Assembly: GCA_947508055.1 (NCBI GenBank)
Contig: CANNRR010000009.1
Span: 1-44,615, forward strand
Length of the DNA stretch: 44,615 nt
Origin: Burkholderiales bacterium
Lineage (GTDB): Bacteria; Pseudomonadota; Gammaproteobacteria; Burkholderiales; Burkholderiaceae_C
Direction: 5' to 3'
Made by a program: the position numbers and the translations under genes. The notes beneath the pieces are model-generated. The model worked only from the letters and a program-made list of their open reading frames with translations. It made no database searches and was not told where the DNA came from. Within the stretch, counting starts at the first letter, position 1, and the number at the start of each line of letters is the position of its first letter. This document shows, one piece after another, positions 41,885 to 44,615 of the stretch.

Positions 41885-43132
41885 GTGATTCCCATCGTGC
41901 ACGGGTCGCCGGTTAACGCAATTGACGAACCCGCCGCGCAGAAAGACATCACGCATTACATGCGCCCCGGCACGCTGCAACTGGCGGCATTGCCGCCTTT
42001 GTCGCTCTATGTGCACCTGCCGTGGTGCCTGAAAAAGTGCCCGTATTGCGACTTCAACTCGCACGAGATGCGCGCACAGGATATGCCCGAGCAGCGCTAT
42101 GTGGACGCCGTGGTGGCTGATCTGGAGGCTGCGCTGCCGCTGATCTGGGGGCGCAGCGTTCACAGCATCTTCATTGGTGGTGGCACGCCCAGTCTGTTCG
42201 CGCCAGCAACTATTGACCGACTGCTGGGTGACATCCGTGCCCGGCTCAAATTGGAGGCCAACTGCGAGATTACGTTGGAGGCCAATCCGGGAACGTTTGA
42301 AAAAGACCGTTTTCGCGCCTATCGGCAGGCCGGCGTGACGCGCCTATCGATCGGTGTGCAGAGTTTCAACGACACCCACCTGAGCGCACTGGGCCGCGTG
42401 CATGACCGTGCACAGGCGCTGGCGGCAGTGGAAGAGGCAGCGCAGTCGTTTGACACTTTTAACCTGGACATCATGTACGCGCTGCCCGGGCAGACACTCG
42501 AACAGGTGGGGCAGGACATTGCGATGGCCCTCCAGTTTGCGCCGCCGCACATTTCGATCTACCACCTGACGATCGAGCCCAGCACGTACTTCGCGAAGTT
42601 TCCGCCCACTATTCCTGAAGATGACACGGCTTACGCCATGCTGGACCACATCACCGAGTTGACCGGTGTGGCGGGGCTTGACCGATACGAAGTATCGGCC
42701 TACGCGAAGCAGGGCCACCGCTGCAAGCACAACCTGAACTACTGGCAGTTTGGCGACTATCTGGGCATTGGTGCGGGTGCCCACAGCAAGCTCAGTTTTG
42801 CCCACCGCGTGGTGCGTCAGGTGCGCTTTCGTGAGCCGCGCCTGTATATGGACAACGCGATGGCTGGCAATGCGCTGGCACAAAGCGATGAGGTGACGCG
42901 CGGCGAATTGCCCTTTGAGTTCATGCTCAACGCGCTGCGCCTGCGCAACGGTTTTGGTCTGCGTGATTTTTCCGAACGCACCGGACTGGCTCTGACTGCG
43001 ATTGAAGCCGCGCTACAGGAGGCCGAGCGCAAGGGGCTCATTGAACGCGACTTTGCGCGTGTGCGCCCCACGCAACGCGGCTTTGATTTTTTGAGTGACT
43101 TGCAGGAACTTTTCCTGTCCAATACAAACTAG
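41885..43132 (+). CDS. hemW: HemW, heme chaperone-type radical SAM protein
   Basis: HemW relates to coproporphyrinogen III oxidase HemN but acts as a heme-binding chaperone rather than the oxidase. The 415-residue protein has the radical-SAM motif CLKKCPYC (CxxxCxxC) in LPWCLKKCPYCDFNSHE, then IFIGGGTPSLF, LEANPGTFEKDRF and RLSIGVQSFND. The extra Cys that binds a further region in true HemN, expected directly after CxxC, is absent (FNSH instead), matching HemW. I keep the GTG at 41885; ATG 41960 (MRPGTLQLAALPP) is a fair alternative. The place after rph-rdgB is typical. Confidence 0.93.
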   Translation: MIPIVHGSPVNAIDEPAAQKDITHYMRPGTLQLAALPPLSLYVHLPWCLKKCPYCDFNSHEMRAQDMPEQRYVDAVVADLEAALPLIWGRSVHSIFIGGGTPSLFAPATIDRLLGDIRARLKLEANCEITLEANPGTFEKDRFRAYRQAGVTRLSIGVQSFNDTHLSALGRVHDRAQALAAVEEAAQSFDTFNLDIMYALPGQTLEQVGQDIAMALQFAPPHISIYHLTIEPSTYFAKFPPTIPEDDTAYAMLDHITELTGVAGLDRYEVSAYAKQGHRCKHNLNYWQFGDYLGIGAGAHSKLSFAHRVVRQVRFREPRLYMDNAMAGNALAQSDEVTRGELPFEFMLNALRLRNGFGLRDFSERTGLALTAIEAALQEAERKGLIERDFARVRPTQRGFDFLSDLQELFLSNTN

Positions 43133-43133
43133 C

Positions 43134-43250
43134 CCCAACGCTCCCCACTCCGTGTGGTTCGCTGCCCCCACCAAGGGGGCCGCAATTCGCCATGGGGCGG
43201 CCCGGCGGCGAAACCAGCAGGCGTGCGGTGTGTGCGCAAAGGGGCTATGC
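43134..43250. repeat. GC-rich intergenic repeat before the CBS gene
   Basis: This gap contains CCCCCACCAAGGGGG, GGGGCGGCCCGGCGGCG and TGCGGTG, in the same order as at 41762-41850. It ends at the start codon of the CBS-domain gene, so it may affect that gene's ribosome site (AAAGGGG, 43238-43244). Confidence 0.45.
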
Positions 43251-43251
43251 A

Positions 43252-43923
43252 ATGTTCTCGGTATACGGCAAAGCAGGGCGCGTTTTTAGGGGTTCCATGG
43301 AAGAGTTGCGTCAGGTCGGCCCGGTCTCCAGAGCCGCCCGAAGCCACGTGGTGGCTCCGGTTGGGCTAGACCCGCAGGACCAGAACCCTCTGCACTACCC
43401 CGACCCGTCGGCCAAACCGGGCACCGATACCGTTCACCGCACGGCGCTGGCCGCTTACGAGCAGACCCGCAATCCTGGGCTGCCGCGCCAACCTTTGACC
43501 CGCGTGGACACTGTCATGAGCAGTCCGGTAACCACCGTTGATGACAAGGCCAACGTCGAGAAAGCGTGGCAGGTGCTCTCCAAAAATCACCTTGGACAGG
43601 CACCCGTGGTGACTGCGTCGGGGGTGTTGATGGGGCTGATCTCGCGTGCAGACCTGATGGCGCCTGAGCGCATGCCGGGCCATGACAGTCACGCCTTGGT
43701 ATGGCGCGCGTTGTTGATGCAACCGGTGGTGGATGTGATGTGGACGCCGGTGCCCAGCGTGTCACCTGACACCGACATCAGGCGCGTGGCACGGGTGCTG
43801 CTGGACACGGGCTTGCCGGGTTTGCCGGTGGTCGACGAAGAGGGCCGGGTGACTGGGTTCGTATCCCGGTCGGACATACTGCGTGCGGTGGTGGCCGACC
43901 CACCGCTGGATTTGTGGATTTGA
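43252..43923 (+). CDS. CBS-domain protein
   Basis: A 223-residue cytoplasmic protein. I start at ATG 43252 (MFSVYGKAGRVFRGSMEEL), with AAAGGGG upstream. The first 85 residues are unlike any domain I know. Two CBS domains follow: VDTVMSSPVTTVDDKANVEK through LMGLISRADLM, and VVDVMWTPVPSVSPDTDI through VTGFVSRSDILRAVV. Paired CBS domains bind adenine nucleotides and act as energy sensors, but no effector domain is attached. A later ATG (43297, MEELRQ) is possible. It is convergent with the DUF3297 gene. Confidence 0.85.
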   Translation: MFSVYGKAGRVFRGSMEELRQVGPVSRAARSHVVAPVGLDPQDQNPLHYPDPSAKPGTDTVHRTALAAYEQTRNPGLPRQPLTRVDTVMSSPVTTVDDKANVEKAWQVLSKNHLGQAPVVTASGVLMGLISRADLMAPERMPGHDSHALVWRALLMQPVVDVMWTPVPSVSPDTDIRRVARVLLDTGLPGLPVVDEEGRVTGFVSRSDILRAVVADPPLDLWI

Positions 43924-43930
43924 CTGCGAA

Positions 43931-44179
43931 CTAGCGGTAAAAGACTTCCACTTTGCCCTTCAGTTTGATCATCAACGGATGGCCTTTGCGGTCCACTGTT
44001 TTTCCAGACGGCACCTTGATCCATTGCTCGCTGATGCAGTACTCGGCGACATCCGAGCGTTCCTGGTCGTTGAAGCGGATGCCAATGTCGTGTTCGAACA
44101 CAGCGGCCACAAAGTGGGGGCTGTGTGCGTCAGTGGAGAGATGGTCCGGCAGAGGGGGGAGTGGTGTGGCTTCGGTCAT
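43931..44179 (-). CDS. DUF3297 family protein
   Basis: An 82-residue protein that fits DUF3297 almost end to end: MTEATPLPPLPDHLS, HFVAAVFEHDIGIRFNDQE, RSDVAEYCISEQWIKVPSGK, and the end TVDRKGHPLMIKLKGKVEVFYR (in part). The function is unknown, but the family is widespread among proteobacteria. The open frame extends upstream to 44347 but only overlaps the dehydrogenase gene. It lies 35 bases after that gene on the same strand and may share its transcript. Confidence 0.88.
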   Translation of the reverse strand: MTEATPLPPLPDHLSTDAHSPHFVAAVFEHDIGIRFNDQERSDVAEYCISEQWIKVPSGKTVDRKGHPLMIKLKGKVEVFYR

Positions 44180-44214
44180 AGGGTCGATTTTGAGGTAGTC
44201 GTCGGAGTTGGGGC

Positions 44215-44615
44215 TCAATATTGGTAAACGCCGCGTCCCGTCTTGCGTCCCAAGCGCCCGGCTGCCACCATCTCGCGCAGCAGTGGGCAGGGGCGGTATT
44301 TGCTGTCGCCAAACTCGCTGAGGTAGACCTCCATCACGGCCAGGCAAACGTCCAGACCCACCATATCGGCTAGCGCTAACGGTCCGATCGGTTGATTGCA
44401 GCCCAGTTTCATGCCTGCATCAATGTCCTCGGGTGTGGCCAGACCTTCGGACAGCACAAAGAATGCTTCGTTGATCATCGGCACCAGAATTCGATTGACC
44501 ACGAAGCCCGGCGCATTCTTGACGGTGATCGGTGTTTTGCCCAGAGCTTTGGCCATCGCATGAACGGCGTCATGCGTGGCATCGCTGGTCTGCAGACCGC
44601 GAATGATTTCCACCA
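44215..44615 (-). CDS. 3-hydroxybutyryl-CoA dehydrogenase, C-terminal part
   Basis: The 133 visible residues are the C-terminal half of a 3-hydroxyacyl-CoA dehydrogenase; the N-terminal NAD-binding domain lies beyond the right edge, and the frame stays open to the last base. Visible are LGKTPITVKNAPGFVVNRI, INEAFFVLSEGLATPEDID, MKLGCNQPIGPLALADMVGL and GRLGRKTGRGVYQY, all typical of the PaaH/Hbd family. These enzymes oxidise (S)-3-hydroxyacyl-CoA to acetoacetyl-CoA with NAD, or run in reverse for fermentation and storage polymers. The GTG near 44613 is an internal Val codon. Confidence 0.93.
   Translation of the reverse strand, partial: VEIIRGLQTSDATHDAVHAMAKALGKTPITVKNAPGFVVNRILVPMINEAFFVLSEGLATPEDIDAGMKLGCNQPIGPLALADMVGLDVCLAVMEVYLSEFGDSKYRPCPLLREMVAAGRLGRKTGRGVYQY

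Noticed and set aside
1-44615. CRISPR arrays, insertion sequences with transposases, prophage genes
   Set aside because: No regularly spaced direct repeats, transposase, integrase or phage structural genes were found; the repeats present are short palindromes.

Overview
The window looks like a chromosomal segment of a betaproteobacterium of the Burkholderiales, most likely a Rhodoferax-like member of the Comamonadaceae. This rests on gene order (mutM / dynamin-like GTPase / mutY / rapZ / recN / nadK / hrcA; greB / spoT / rpoZ / gmk / yicC / kinase-phosphatase / rph / rdgB / hemW), protein character, and an AT-rich palindromic repeat that I associate with comamonads. It is an inference from sequence, not a database match. 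Most of the window is housekeeping DNA, with one catabolic cluster and one more loosely packed stretch.

Layout. 1-4570: a partial unknown gene, ftsY, then rsmD-coaD-usp-ferredoxin, facing a small secreted protein and pth. 4690-9776 (minus): an outer-membrane and metabolism run, TPR lipoprotein - lolB - ispE - tRNA-Gln - prs - rplY, closed by a clear terminator. 9814-13703 (plus): mutM and mutY (oxidised-guanine repair) with a dynamin-like GTPase between them. 13713-17150 (minus): nadK-recN-rapZ, divergent from hrcA. 18218-18498: a tRNA with a CAU anticodon, interrupted directly after the anticodon by a 204-nt group I intron of the Azoarcus tRNA-Ile type. This is the most striking feature of the window. 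galE follows.

20164-27874 is a catabolic cluster: a MerR-type regulator and an SCP2-domain protein on the minus strand, divergent from a carboxyltransferase, an acyl-CoA dehydrogenase, an enoyl-CoA hydratase, a biotin carboxylase/BCCP subunit and a BKACE-family enzyme. Gene order and the carboxyltransferase active-site region fit a geranyl-CoA-carboxylase-like (Atu) system better than leucine-type methylcrotonyl-CoA carboxylase, and no HMG-CoA-lyase-type gene is present. A likely promoter/operator (core ACGTTAACGT) lies in the divergent region.

27901-33377 starts at tRNA-Arg(ACG) and is looser: several hairpins, an MFS exporter, a two-helix membrane protein, tag, a DUF1178 protein, a broken DUF4197 gene, and an unusual lipoprotein with a methyltransferase fold. 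33550-44615 returns to core genes: greB and spoT with overlapping stops, rpoZ-gmk, yicC, a Ser/Thr kinase-PP2C phosphatase pair, rph-rdgB-hemW, a CBS-domain protein, a DUF3297 protein and the end of a 3-hydroxyacyl-CoA dehydrogenase gene.

Several dispersed repeats thread the window. The most notable is a 17-nt motif, GCTAT-N7-RTAGC, found six times. Four copies lie in coding sequence, two of them forming the core of signal peptides.
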